64,000 bases of DNA from positions 1,364,001-1,428,000 of the forward strand of contig WIUZ02000006.1 of NCBI GenBank assembly GCA_015956445.1. The letters are read 5' to 3'. The position numbers and the translations under genes are program-made. Below the pieces are notes generated by a model, which had not been told where the DNA came from, searched no databases, and saw nothing but the letters and a program-made list of their open reading frames with translations. This document shows, in pieces, positions 34,707 through 45,105 of the stretch (positions within the stretch are counted from its first letter, which is position 1; each line of letters starts with the position of its first letter). Source of the stretch: Thelephora terrestris. Lineage: Eukaryota > Basidiomycota > Agaricomycetes > Thelephorales > Thelephoraceae.

Positions 34707-36219
34707 ATGTCCTCGTTAAAAGGTGCTTATCCGGGCTGCCTCTCGCCGTTTCGTTTGATCATTGCGTTTGCTAACGCTACTGTAGCGAAACAATCGGTTA
34801 TCAACCGGCTTTGGTACCAAACAAAAACAAAATTCAAGCCGTTTTTCCGTTCAGGCGCCACGAAGGCGTCCATCGTTGGCCCATCTCCGATCGGCGGGCT
34901 GCCGCAAGAAATTGTGGAGGAGATTCTCTCCTACTTCATTTACGAACTGCGCAATCTCATAGCATGCTCCCTGACTTGTCGTTCGTGGTACATCGCCACT
35001 GTCTCCCATCTTCATTACTCCCTCACAACAGACGATCATCCCCCCGCTCTGAGGGACAAAAATTGCCAGTGGCCCGGACCGCTCGAAAAGATGTACGAAT
35101 TTGACCTACTTCAACTTGTCAAGCGACTTCGAATCCGCCTGATGTCTATTAAGGGCCGGTTCACTCGTGAAGAGCTCGGCGGACGCAACCTGTGTTACTT
35201 TTCTGCGCTCAAGAACCTTCAGGAACTTGGAATAGATAATCTCCAGGTATCCAGCTTTATTCCGGATCTTCGAGAGTGCTTCGGACACCTTTCACCAACA
35301 CTTCGGCTCCTTGCCCTCGGATGGCCGAAAGGCTCTTCCCGACAGATCATGTATTTCATTGGACTCTTCCCAAATCTCCAAGACCTCAAGCTTCAGTACC
35401 CTATCCTCATCAAAGAATACAAGAACGCAGTTGACACAACACTCGTTCCTCCCTCCTCACCCCCACTGCAAGGGCGGTTAACGCTCGTGTTATTCACGAG
35501 GGAACAGATTGTGAAGGACATGATCACTCTTTTCGGGGGACTTCGGTTTCGTCAAATGGACCTCTTCGGAGTGAAGTGCCTACCACTACTTTTGGAAAAA
35601 TGCGCAGAGACCCTGGAGACGCTGAGGTTGTACCCAACTGATCCATACGGTGGGGTTGTTTTTTTCGGACAGAGAAGCGAACTCAACCTGGAGATCTGCA
35701 GCGAAAAACATGTGTTTTGATTTGTCACAGAATAAGGCCCTTCGGACGCTCGAGACCACAGCTCAATCAATCGTCTACGCGAAGGACGCAGGGCCTGGAT
35801 TCCTGAAAACTGTTATATCCTCCGTCACATCTCCTGGAATGCTCGATGTCGTAATCATCTATCGCGACCGTGACCTTAGCGGCTGGGAATTTTGTGGATA
35901 CTGCTTACCGAACCCCGTTTGTTTGTGCGGCCGTCGGTATCAACTATCTATCTTGTGCCTCCAACCGCAACTGAGGGTGTTTCGTGAGATGTGTGGCACG
36001 CGGGACTTTCAGTTGGTGTTCTGTGTGGATGTTTATGATTGCCTGGAGGATATTGGTGTACGGTTACTGGAGTCAGTTGTAAAGGATGGATGGGAAAGTG
36101 GAGGCTTCAGATACCTCATTTGCAGGCCAGTGGTCACTTGCGAGAGACGGACAATTCATACACGTGCCGGAGATTATTATATAGGAGGGTCGACTCTGCT
36201 CATTGCAAGTGCGTTGTGA
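34707..36219 (+). CDS. F-box protein, intact copy
   Basis: Role: probable SCF ubiquitin-ligase adaptor. Seen: ATG 34707. The F-box core GGLPQEIVEEILSYFIYELR and LIACSLTCRSWYIATVSHL is at residues 70-110. Leucine-rich segments follow (FSALKNLQELGIDNLQVS, IGLFPNLQDLKL, LLEKCAETLETLRLYP). An intron at 35650-35701 (GTGGGG..CTGCAG) joins ..YPTDPY to AKNMCFDLSQNKALRTLE, and the rest continues to MLDVVIIYRDRDLSGWEF, LVFCVDVYDCLEDIGVRLLE and ends LLIASAL. The joined product is about 485 residues. Two other copies are broken: 1230-3100 (N-terminal half, split by an LTR) and 56187-56993 (C-terminal half). This is the only one in the window with a complete frame. Substrate unknown. Confidence 0.8.
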
Positions 36220-36486
36220 TATGGACCTAGGTCAAGGTCCTAATAGTTATACTTGTCCATAAACATAAACAGGTGGAATATACACTCGATGTAAGAATTG
36301 ATGCAAGTCTCACGATGCGCAGGGAGTTTCGTTGGAGGTACGAAACGCGCTATACACACAAGAGGGACGAGATGCACAAACCCTGCAAGTTACGCAAACC
36401 ACGCGAGATCCTGGGCCTGGACTGGCTCCTGGAGTATTTTTGTAACGAGCTCGTATATTCGTACAGCACCCTTACCCTTAGTAATA
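36220..36486. other. Short intergenic stretch
   Basis: About 270 bp between F-box copy 2 and the FRG1 pseudogene. A 63-codon overlapping frame has no recognisable content. No feature supported. Confidence 0.4.
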
Positions 36487-37582
36487 TAAGCTACGTAAAC
36501 TATGCAAGTACAAGATCAAAGATACTTCAGCAGAAACCGTCGCTGTTGTCATATCAGAGTGAGAAAGGGTGTTGTGAAAAGTTGTGGAGTTCAAATTACC
36601 TCTTGAGCTTCGCCCGCCGATCCAGCAACGCCTCCGACAGTCGGCCTTCCTTCTTCGCAGCTTTGAGCTATGAGAAAGTCAGCGTTGACCAATAGGTGAC
36701 GACGGCCCCATACCTCTTTCTTGTCCAAGCCTGATACAATAGACCTCCCCGCGCCCCATGCTTGATGGATTTTACTGAGAAAATGAGATGAACAGGGCGT
36801 GGTGGGAAGAGATACGGCGGTAAATAACTTACTTGGTGGCGGCCTCATCAATCTTTGCATCACCTACTGCCCCTTCCTTCTTCTTCTTCTCCTCAGCATT
36901 GACCTCTTGCTTGTACTTGTGCTGGATCTTCACCCAGAACCGCTCGCGGAAGCCCACCTCCTCGCTGTCTCCACGCAGTTGAAGCGCTCCTCCAGCAACT
37001 TCGTCGACGCCGAGGTACTTCTCGTAGACGTTCATGAAAGCAATCATCCCATCAGGCAGGATAACAGGCGTCCATTCTTCCTGAGGTCCCCTAGCTTCTC
37101 GATCAGCAGCGACAAGTCCATACTCGTCACAGGACAAGAATTTCCCTTCTCCAACTCCTGTTCGCAGGTTGATAGTAGGTGAACCGGCAACACGTGTGGT
37201 AACCTAAACCTGAGATACCTCGTTTGGAGTGCGGTCCAACAGGTTAATTTCTTCCTCATCCTCGCCCTTGGTCATGGTGCGGAGAACAAGCCTCCTTCGA
37301 GTAGAGTCGTAGGTAACACAGAGAGGTGTGGGGTCAGATGGATGCATCAAGAAGGTCGGGCCGCGGATTTCGAGAGGATCCTCTGGGAGAACCCAACCCT
37401 CGGGGGAGCGGTCGTCTTCATCTTTGCGCCGTCTAGTATGCCGTTGTCTCCGTCATCCCTCTTCCGCTTCTTCTTGGTCTTGTCGCCCTTGAATTTCAGC
37501 CTTGTCGACCGAACTGCTGCAGTGGAGGACATGGTCACCGCGAGCCAGGATCAGATGCGGATTCCCACGATAACGAGACTGG
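36487..37582 (-). pseudogene. Inverted duplicate of the FRG1 gene, inactivated
   Basis: Seen: about 1.1 kb in inverted orientation matches 23083-24190, including both introns, the 3' flank, and about 45 bp upstream of the ATG (minus-strand start at about 37532). Keeping introns rules out a retrocopy. Disabling changes: a 7-bp deletion after the codons for GDNG (37440s; the functional copy has GGCGAACGGTCATCTAGACGG, this one GGCATACTAGACGG) and a TGG to TAG stop in the codon before VTT (about 37206). Otherwise identity is very high, so the duplication is recent. The block sits between the F-box gene and the UBR1 fragment. Confidence 0.9.
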
Positions 37583-37742
37583 GATAGGTGAGGCGAACCC
37601 TCGTGCAGCCGGGCCGAAGATACAGGAACACGTAGCCCAGCTCCATGGGGGAATCCACCTCTGACGGTGCTTTTTGGGCTTCGGAATTGGGGTTGAGGGT
37701 CGGATCTGTTTCCTCGGGGCTAATAATTGACTGGGAATGACC

Positions 37743-38524
37743 TCAAGCTTGTGTCGTTCCGAGGCAACTTCGCGTCAGACCCAAAACCCATTCGATTATC
37801 ACGACCGATATCTGCTCGCGGAAGGTGTCGTACTCTCGGCGGACCGTCGCTCCAAGGTCGATTTGCGAAAATGTGCGCGCGGTTTCAAGAAGTCGAGTAA
37901 CATTTGCGTGCATGTCGGTGACCCCCCTTTCCTGTTCGTCAATCACGACGGTGGTATCGATGGCTTCTTCGCGAGTCCGATTGGTAGTGTCGACGAGGAG
38001 TCTGATCACGCCGTCGAAGGAGTGTTTCTCGTCGTCCCAAAGGACAAAACAGGATTGACCTTTCATCATAGGATCCGCAGAAGGCAGAAGTCTGAGGTCT
38101 GGGGCGATAAGTTTTGGGTTTTCGCTCGAGCTGTCCGCTGGAGGGTGGCGCTAACAACCACTCGGTAGCCGCCAAGCTTCAGTATCTCCGCAATCACATA
38201 CAGCTGTCATCCCAGGCGTAATCCCTGGAAATCGGAGTGTATCAAGACGGCAGTTGATTGGAGGTGAGAATACTCACCCACACCGAACATAGCATTCACC
38301 TTTTCTAAAGATGTTGCCACACGCTCTACCCGGGGTTGGTTTCCTCTCCTTCCCTGCTCCTCCAAAACCTAACCGGTATTGCAATTCGTGGAGAGATGTG
38401 TGAAATGGGAGATCGGCGCTCGAATTCGACACGAAGTGGTTGGCGTACGAACCTAGGCTGGAATCCAGCCTCAAATTCAGAGGCGAGGAGGACACGATTT
38501 AGAACACTGTGGGAACAACTTTAG
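37743..38524 (-). pseudogene. Fragment of a UBR1-type N-recognin E3 ligase gene, internally deleted
   Basis: Established: UBR1 recognises N-degrons through a zinc-binding UBR box and a ClpS-like domain; full-length fungal UBR1 is about 1900 residues. Seen: an exon ending PGRACGNIFRKGECYVRCG (start of the UBR box), GTGAGT at 38276, then after the splice CDCGDTEAWRLPSGC, which is the end of a UBR box. The middle Cys/His part is missing. Next comes ADPMMKGQSCFVLWDDEKHS and a ClpS-like domain (TNRTREEAIDTTVVIDEQE, RLLETARTFSQIDLGATVRR, EYDTFREQISVVIIEW), ending in a stop at 37743. A stop also follows LPSGC. So this is a shortened, non-functional copy of the N-terminal exons; a parent gene should exist elsewhere. 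Confidence 0.8.
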
Positions 38525-39249
38525 TCAATTTTTTACCAACGGTTGGTCAAACGACGAATTGTTGGTCAATTCTGAAGAATTTGTTATGGTCGATTGCCAA
38601 ATTTGGGTTCGGCGTCTCGGAACCAAGGAACGGACGATCGCAGTTGGCGCTTAGCCACCGAAACGACATCGTTCCAGGCCGCTGAAGTTCTCGGGGGTTG
38701 CGCGACGTGTCCATCAGCTCGGGGGCACGTATCATTCACTTGATCAGCCTCAATGTGTTCGCCAGAGCTGGTCAACGAGCTCGTCTTCACTTGGCGCCTC
38801 CCGACGTCGATGGTTGAGGGTATCGTTTATTCGGTGGTGCAAGCGACGGTGGACGTGTGCTACGGTGGGGACGTTGATGATGTCGATCTCGAGATGGGTG
38901 AGCATTACGAGTTTGATGAGCCTGCGAACGATAGCGGCACCAGTCCGGTCCCGAGGCTGTGGTCGCGGGTCCTTCGAATGCTGTTGTCCCTCTTCCAGAG
39001 GAACCCAGTATGGAAGAAAATAGGTGATTTTGTTGGTATGTCGTTTTGTACTATTAGTATGCTTTCGAAATGTTCGTCCTACCCTCCGTGTATCAATTTC
39101 CTCACTGCCGTGTAATGACTTCAAATCGCCTGGATACGCGGCGTACCAGCGACTCTGGTTTACACACATTAAGCGACTACCGTAAGATCAGCAAGTCCGA
39201 AGATGAACGCATCGAAAGCAAAACGCAAAGTCAAACCAACAAACCCTCT
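38525..39249. other. Intergenic, no supported gene
   Basis: 725 bp. Two overlapping frames (plus 38753-39115, minus 38750-39169) have no recognisable motif. A perfect palindrome ACCAACGGTTGGT lies at about 38535-38547; related GTTGGTC motifs recur at 55520-55600. Confidence 0.4.
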
Positions 39250-40390
39250 CTAGTCGGATATGTCGATAACCGACTGCGAATCCCGGGCCACGCTACTCGC
39301 TCCCTCAAATATATCCAAAAACACCATCAACGGGTCCAGCGTGGGCTGCGAGAAAACCAAGGCGGAGTCACCTATACCGCCCTGACTGCCCTCCTGGTCT
39401 TGCGTCTTCCTCGAACCCCCGCTCTGAGGGTCTGATTCTGTGAGGCTGCTCGAAGTCTCGACAGGCGACACCTTCCCCACGTTCTCGATCCGGTTCATGA
39501 TGGGATCGGCGTTGTCCGTGTCGTCGACGACGACGGTATCGACCTGGTCGACTCGGCTCCCAGATCCATTCCCGTTCGCATTGTCCTTGGCCGAGTTGGG
39601 GCCCGATTTGTTCGACCTGAGTGAGGAGTTGCTAGACTTGAACTGTGGCGCCTTCCCTACGAACTTGAGCTCTGGGCGGACCCTTGCAAACCACTCGATC
39701 AAGTCCTGGCTGTCTGCTTCGGTCATAGAGCTAGCCATCATCGCCGCTCTCTCCGACTCCTCCGACTCCTCTCCATTTGTTGCCAACCCCTCAACCGGTT
39801 CTCGACCTTTGGCCTCCGCCTCCAAGCCTGCCTTCCCGTCAAAAGCACGCTGGCTATCGAGAAGATCTCGAAGTCTCCAATTCTCAAAAGACCTCGGTTG
39901 GCTCCATGTCGGGCTATGCGTCACCTGGCTCTCAAACAACTTTATTTCTTTCATCGGAGAATCCATCAATGATCTGTGCTTCGTGGGTGTAGTTTGGTAT
40001 TGAACAAAGTCGAGGGCAGTGTCGTTGTGACCAGACTCATACGGCTCGGTCGATGGGGGAATCAAAGAGGGAGGTAGGGAGCTTGTGGAAGGACCACCTT
40101 CACTGCGATGAGTGGGAGTGTACCTCTTGGGGGATAAAAACCCAGTAACGGGACTGTGGGTCCTCTCGTTACCCAGGGCCTTGAGTTTGTAGAATGGATG
40201 GTCACCTCATGACATGCACCTTCCAATCGCGAGGGAGACCGGTGATCTTCGTGGGAGTTCTCAAAACGCCACTCCATACTGACGATGGAGGTTCGTGATG
40301 ACTTTGAGAAACTTTGTTTCCTTTGTTCGGGGGTGAGCTGAAAGCCAGAGCCCTCGACAGTCCAACCTGAGCAGAACGGGGTATCCGCAA
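39250..40390 (-). CDS. Ser/Asp-rich protein of unknown function
   Basis: Seen: ATG 40390 opens MRIPRSAQVGLSRALAFSSP and continues to LRTPTKITGLPRDWKVHVM. An intron (GTGACC at 40201..AAG at about 40126) leads to RYTPTHRSEGGPSTSSLPPS. A more ordered stretch follows (DLLDSQRAFDGKAGLEAEAK, DSQDLIEWFARVRPELKFVG), then a Ser/Asn/Asp-rich end finishing ASSVARDSQSVIDISD. The product is about 360 residues with no domain, signal or membrane segment that I recognise. The terminal VIDISD looks SUMO-interacting-motif-like (hydrophobic core with acids), which is a guess. It is the last ordinary-looking gene before the mobile-element region. Confidence 0.6.
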
Positions 40391-40484
40391 CTCGGTCAGA
40401 AATTCACAAGAATACTGAAAGGAGTGACTCCAAAATCGTAGTTCGCCATCACATGATCTGATCTGATAACACTCCGATTTTTAT

Positions 40485-40798
40485 ATGTCATGTGACATGG
40501 ATGGTGGCCGAGACCCATGCTCTCGTGGGCTTATCCCCTTATTGCTAAGGTCCCAAAATTTGGGAATCAACTCAGGGCATGGGGTTTCTCTCCTAAAATA
40601 CAAAAAAAAGCTATCAGGGTGCCATATTTAATTATGTCATGTGACATGTCATGTGACATGGCTGGTGACTGAGAACATGGCCGACCCATGCTCTGTAGAC
40701 TTATCCCCTTATTGCTAAGGTCCCAAAATTTGGGAATCAACTCAGGGCATGGGTTTTCTCTCCCAAAACACAAAAAAAAGCTATTGGGGTTCAATATT
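40485..40798. repeat. Tandem direct repeat, period about 170 bp, two copies
   Basis: Two units share ATGTCATGTGACATGG, then CTTATCCCCTTATTGCTAAG (40529 and 40699), then the perfect palindrome TCCCAAAATTTGGGA, then CAACTCAGGGCATGGG and an A-rich run. The second unit is preceded by a doubled ATGTCATGTGACATG. The repeat lies about 300 bp outside the left end of the 41098 element. Confidence 0.85.
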
Positions 40799-41559
40799 GA
40801 ACAATGTATAACAATGGAGACCACCTGCATGCAGTACAATGATCCCTTCCTGATTTCACAACTCATCACAACTGGAGTGGAAGGAAGGATAATGAGATGA
40901 GGGGCTAGAATGAAGGTTGAGATGATGACAAAGAATGTGGAGAATGCGGCAATGGCAATATCAAAGATCTGGAAGGTCAAGAAGCGAGGGATGAGGGCTA
41001 GAGCACGGGGATTCAAAACAGGGTCCCTGGGAAGATATCGAGAAGTGGGGAAGGATGTCAGGAGAGCAATAGAATCTCCCGATGAGGAGAATGATAGTGT
41101 GATGATTTCGCCATTTTACCCCCTTTTATTTCCTTTATTTAACACCTCATCACCACTAAGTCAGTTGGTGCCTTGCCCTAAACACAGCGGTAAACTGTTT
41201 ATTATGCAGTATGCCCTATGCTTAACGATTCAAAGTCCAATATGTGGAACATGCTACTAGTCAAGATACCCCAGAAGATCCGAGGTATAATACGTGAACA
41301 TGTATCGGCGGACCTTCATACGAAGATCCCCCCTACCTGGCCCTCCGTTGCCCCTGAACGACTAGTAGATATTCAGGCTACCGACAACAAGGGATGTATT
41401 AATAAGCATCGTGCGCTGACCTCTCGCAGAAGTCAACCGGCTTATTAATCTGACCCTTGGATTGGACTTATGAAAACCATTATGTTTTATGACTCATGGA
41501 TCACGCGCAATAGACAAGAAAGAAGATTAATTGGAAGACAAACAGTACAAAAGAGTTAT

Positions 41560-42819
41560 CTAATCAATATCTCTTCGGATCCTTTGTACTACTTCCAATG
41601 CCGATCTCACCAACTCCTCGTTCAACCAGTTCTGCTCCCGGATCTCGTTCGGGTCCACATCCGACAGGTCATCGTAATCTGGAAGCTCCGTATCAGAGTT
41701 TGGTTCACTATCGGGAACGAACTCGGCGTACGGATCATACTCCAAGGCAGGCCATTGACGGCGACTACCCCAAGGAGTAGACACGAACTCAGGACGAGGA
41801 GTGTCCCTACGGACGACTCCTACATTCTGATAAAATTCGTCGCTCCCAATCTCAATGACCTCATCATCAATGGGAACCAACCTATTCTCGTGATGGACCA
41901 ACAAACAAGCGGGCGGTGACTCAGCCCGGTTAGGGATTATCGGCGACCCGGCCCGATGCGGAACTTCCAGCTCCTCTTCTTCGACTTGGACCTCCGGCTC
42001 GTTACACCTTCTCTGGAGATCCCGGACCTCTCCGGTCAACTCGGAGATACGATGAGTAAGGCGAACCTAAAGGAATAGGGTTAGAAGATATCAAAAACCT
42101 TCAACCCCTACCCCTTACCTTATCGTCCTCCAATTCTCCAGTCTTAGTAACCAGAGCCTGGACCAAGTCTTTAAGAGTGGACACCTCTCCCTAAAGGAAA
42201 TGTTGGGTTAGAGAAGCCAATTATCTCCCGACCCCACATTTACCTTCAACAAATCAATGTCGGCGCCCTGCCGAACAACGCTATCTTCCTGTCCATGAAT
42301 AACGCCTTGCATATCTTCCTTCCAATTCTCCAAAGCTTCTATCTCCTCACGACGACCATCAATACGTTCATTGACGTGAGCTACTTCATCCATTAACATG
42401 GACCAAACGTTCCCCGTATGAAGAACGCTGGCCTCCAACACGGAGTTGAAGGTCTCATTGGACTCCGTCATAAACTCGACACCCCTATTGAGGAGTTCAC
42501 TCACATATGGGTTAGTCTCGATGCGCGCCAACTTGCAACGAGACACCCTTCGAGCGGCCTGGAGAAAGTCCCTAAAGCCTAAAAGGAGTTAGCTTGGTTT
42601 CCTAAACCGGAATGCGCAAGCAGGGCCCCCACCTAAGTCAGAGAACCCTTCATTAGGATCGGCGGTGGCGGTCCGGTCCATAATGGCTCCCAAGGTGGGA
42701 TAAGGACGGGAAGGATCACAACGGGCATGGGAGAAGCGGTCGATGTTGTAGTTGTTCTCCTGAACAGGAGAGTAAGAGGAAGAGCGACGGGTGGGATTGC
42801 GAGTAGAAGCACGAGGCAT
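41560..42819 (-). CDS. Coiled-coil acidic protein carried by element 3
   Basis: Seen: four exons, 42819-42633, 42578-42244, 42190-42119 and 42066-41560, with all junctions GT..AG and frame kept. Start MPRASTRNPTRRSSSYSP; a conserved-looking YNIDRFSHARCDPSRPYPTL follows. A helical and coiled-coil middle comes next (DEVAHVNERIDGRREEIEAL, GEVSTLKDLVQALVTKTGEL, RISELTGEVRDLQRRCNEP). The tail is strongly acidic (PDSEPNSDTELPDYDDLSDV), and the protein ends QRIRRDID. About 365 residues. There are no DDE, RT, integrase or recombinase motifs. Its layout (TATA, short leader, small first exon, coiled coil, acidic/Pro tail) matches the gene in element 1, although sequence similarity is weak. Possible roles: DNA-binding accessory protein, or cargo. 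Confidence 0.7.
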
Positions 42820-42876
42820 GTTGGTTGTGTAACAAAGGGAGGTTTGTTGGGAGACCCAGTCATCCAACCCCCTTTT

Positions 42877-42886
42877 GGTTATATAC
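42877..42886 (-). promoter_or_regulatory. TATA box of the element 3 gene
   Basis: Minus-strand GGTATATAACC lies about 60 bp upstream of the ATG at 42819, followed by a short leader ending CAACC before AACATG. Position and sequence fit a Pol II core promoter inside the element. Confidence 0.55.
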
Positions 42887-43510
42887 CAAATGCCACGCCC
42901 CTTCCATGACTCAGGAGTTGAGTCATCATTTCTATTGTTTACTGTGTATGACCCACATGACATCATATGCCCCTATTTCTTAGTCTATGCTCCCCCTTTG
43001 CCATTGGCTGTTAGTCAGTCATACCCACATTCCTTCCGAACATTCTCAGGCTACGTCATGCTTTGTAACTGCTTTGTAATGCTCTCAAATTGCTATTGGC
43101 CACCACACTTTCGTTTATCAGCTGATAATTTGTAGCATTAGTCACCATGTAATGCACAGACCATGCAGTGCTGTGCACGGACCATGTTTGTCTGTGTTTG
43201 TATCTTTAGGGTAGTTACATGTCACTGTCATGTCACAAATCTAAGTAGTATATACTCAGAGTAGTTTAGCCTGTACTCCTTAGATTTGTTATCATCAGAC
43301 TCTCTGTGACCTCTACTGCTGTGTGCTTAGAGCAAGAGTGCCTGAAGACCCTTGTCTCCTTCTTTCTCCTCTCTTCCAATCTAGTCCGTGAAGAGACTTC
43401 TGATATCCCTGGGTTTGCAACAGGGTTATAACTGTGTGTTTGACCCCTGTGTGTGATAGGTTTAGATAGCAAGAGTGCTATTGAACTGTAGAGGTCGCGT
43501 CGGCCTGACA

Positions 43511-44035
43511 GATAGTTGCCACGAGGAGATCATGAGGCTGGGAATCTTCCGGGACTCAATGGGAGCAAATGACCAAAGGGAGAATTCAGGGAATGCGTGA
43601 TTCAACGGTGTGACAACAAAAAACCATGTGTCTTCTGGCCGACCCCTTCTGGTAGGGTCCCGATCAATCCCTGCTGTGTACTAAGGTGACTGGGCTGAGC
43701 TTGATGTCACTATACGTGTAGCCATGGTTCAGAGGTCCTTAGGAAATTTGTATACAGGTTGAGAGGGGGAGGGGTGGGTATCCGACTGTTGAGAGGGGAA
43801 GAGGAGTAACAAGGGGATAGGGAAGTGTGACAAAGTAAAGGGACAGGCAGATCCTAGTTGGGCGGTTGAGAGAGCCCTGTGAGACATCATGTAGACCTTA
43901 CACAGAGGTTGTTGAGGGTTGTGATGGGGGGGGGGGTCATGGGTTGTAGAAGGGCATGGATTGTACATGGGTGTCTGTTCTCCATGGGGCATGGATCATA
44001 TGGCTATTCCAGGACAGGACATATCTCTATTTGGG
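43511..44035. other. Spacer with a diverged LTR fragment
   Basis: Between the 5' ends of two divergently oriented TGTCAGG elements. About 43780-43940 resembles, in minus orientation, the 5' part of the solo LTR family (AAAGGGACAGGCA, then GAC.TTA.ACAGAGG.. compared with 48040-48160), but it is much diverged. A run of about 10 G lies at 43926-43935. No gene supported. Confidence 0.5.
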
Positions 44036-44235
44036 GTCCTAACCTAATCTACCTAACCTAACCTAACCTAACCTAACCTGACCTGATCTAACATAAACCT
44101 GAATCTAAACCTAAACCTTACCTAACCTAACCTAACCTACTTTAGCCTAACCTAAACCTAACCTAAACCTAACCTAAACCTGAACCTAAAACTAAACCTG
44201 AACCTAAAACTAAACCTGAACCTAAACCTAAACCT
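44036..44235. repeat. Degenerate telomere-like array (CCTAA / CCTAAA)
   Basis: About 200 bp of CCTAA units, clean in the first third (ACCTAACCTAACCTAACC) and then interspersed with AAACCT, GAACCT and AAACTA variants. The reverse strand reads TTAGG/TTTAGG. Established: most filamentous fungi use TTAGGG at chromosome ends, so this is similar to, but not the same as, the standard unit. It ends exactly where element 2 begins (TGTCAGGG at 44236). Confidence 0.8.
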
Positions 44236-44618
44236 TGTCAGGGCCACTCTACCCCAACAACTACCAGTGCACTGAGCTGACTCCGCAGAGTACTCACTAG
44301 TCCAACTAGCTTGTGAGAGAACGATCACGTCTCTATTCTTCCGGTAGGTTGTCCGAGGTCACTGCAAGTCAGGTCGAAATCCTAAAGGGAAACCCAACCT
44401 AAACCGTACTTTGTTCGGTGTCGTGACCGTATTTCGGACACTATCCGGAATCGCGACCTTCTCTCGACTATCGATAACCGCTGCGCGAGGTCTAGATGAC
44501 TTCCCTCAGCATTCTCGACTGTCCCGACAAGGACTCGCCTGTCCCTTTGCTTCGCTACACTTCCCTCTCTCCTTATCCCCCTTCGCGACATCGCGACGTC
44601 CCGACGTTTTCCCCTTTA

Positions 44619-44759
44619 GACCTGCGACCTGCGACCTGCGACCTGCGACCTGCGACCTGCGACCTGCGACCTGCGACCTGCGACCTGCGACCTGCGACCT
44701 GCGACCTGCGACTTAGACCTGCGACCTGCGCCCCCTCAGCCCGCGACCTGCGACCTGCG
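44619..44759 (+). repeat. Heptamer tandem repeat GACCTGC inside LTR B
   Basis: About 14 near-perfect consecutive GACCTGC units, a short break (GACTTAGACCTGC..CCCCCTCAGCC), then more units. The related LTR C has only a few diverged copies (GCAGGTT units, 47950-48010), so the array expanded in copy B or in its recent parent. Confidence 0.92.
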
Positions 44760-45097
44760 TTTCTTAGTATTTAGTATCCCTAGGACTTTGTTTCCTTCAC
44801 ATTCCCTCCCGATCACGTCCCGATCAGTCCCGATTGTGTCCCGACTTTTCAGTACGTTTTATATCTTTAGTTCTCATCTCCCTATCTCCATTCTCTGCGT
44901 CCCAATCACGTCTCGATCGATCACCCTGCTTGCGACTCTAGGCCTCCCTCTGGTTCACTTTCCAACCACATTCCCTTCCTTTGCTGTTTCCTTCGATCCC
45001 TCGCCTTCCCTATGTCATAGACGCGTCATTAGGTCTTTTGACATCATTTTGGTTCGTTCCCTTTGGTTCCTTCATTCTCAGAGTCCCCAGTAGTGTA

Positions 45098-45105
45098 TAT
45101 AAAGA
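45098..45105 (+). promoter_or_regulatory. TATA box of LTR B
   Basis: GTATATAAAG in the LTR sense strand, about 670 bp into the LTR. LTR C has the same site in inverted position (CTTTATATAC at about 47603-47612), as expected for a retrotransposon promoter. Confidence 0.5.

Larger units (their letters stand above)
41098..43510 (-). mobile_element. TGTCAGG-family element, complete copy (element 3)
   Basis: Seen: in element orientation (minus strand) it starts TGTCAGGCCGACG at 43510 and ends ATCATCACA at 41098. A 5-bp direct repeat GATAG flanks it (41093-41097 and 43511-43515). Length 2413 bp. It carries one spliced gene (41560-42819) with an upstream TATATAA. There are no long terminal direct repeats, so it is not a standard LTR element, and no recognisable transposase. 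A motif ACATCCCTTGTTGTCGGTAG (about 41380-41399) is shared with elements 1 and 2 but is downstream of the gene here and upstream there. Inference: same family as 59983-63276, probably moved by enzymes supplied elsewhere. Confidence 0.7.

Noticed and set aside
41056-41067. TGTCAGGAGAGC as the left end of element 3
   Set aside because: Its flank (AAGGA) does not match GATAG on the right; the copy of GATAG at 41093 places the end at 41098.
44619-44759. Heptamer array as a CRISPR array
   Set aside because: Head-to-tail 7-bp units without spacers, in a eukaryotic LTR.
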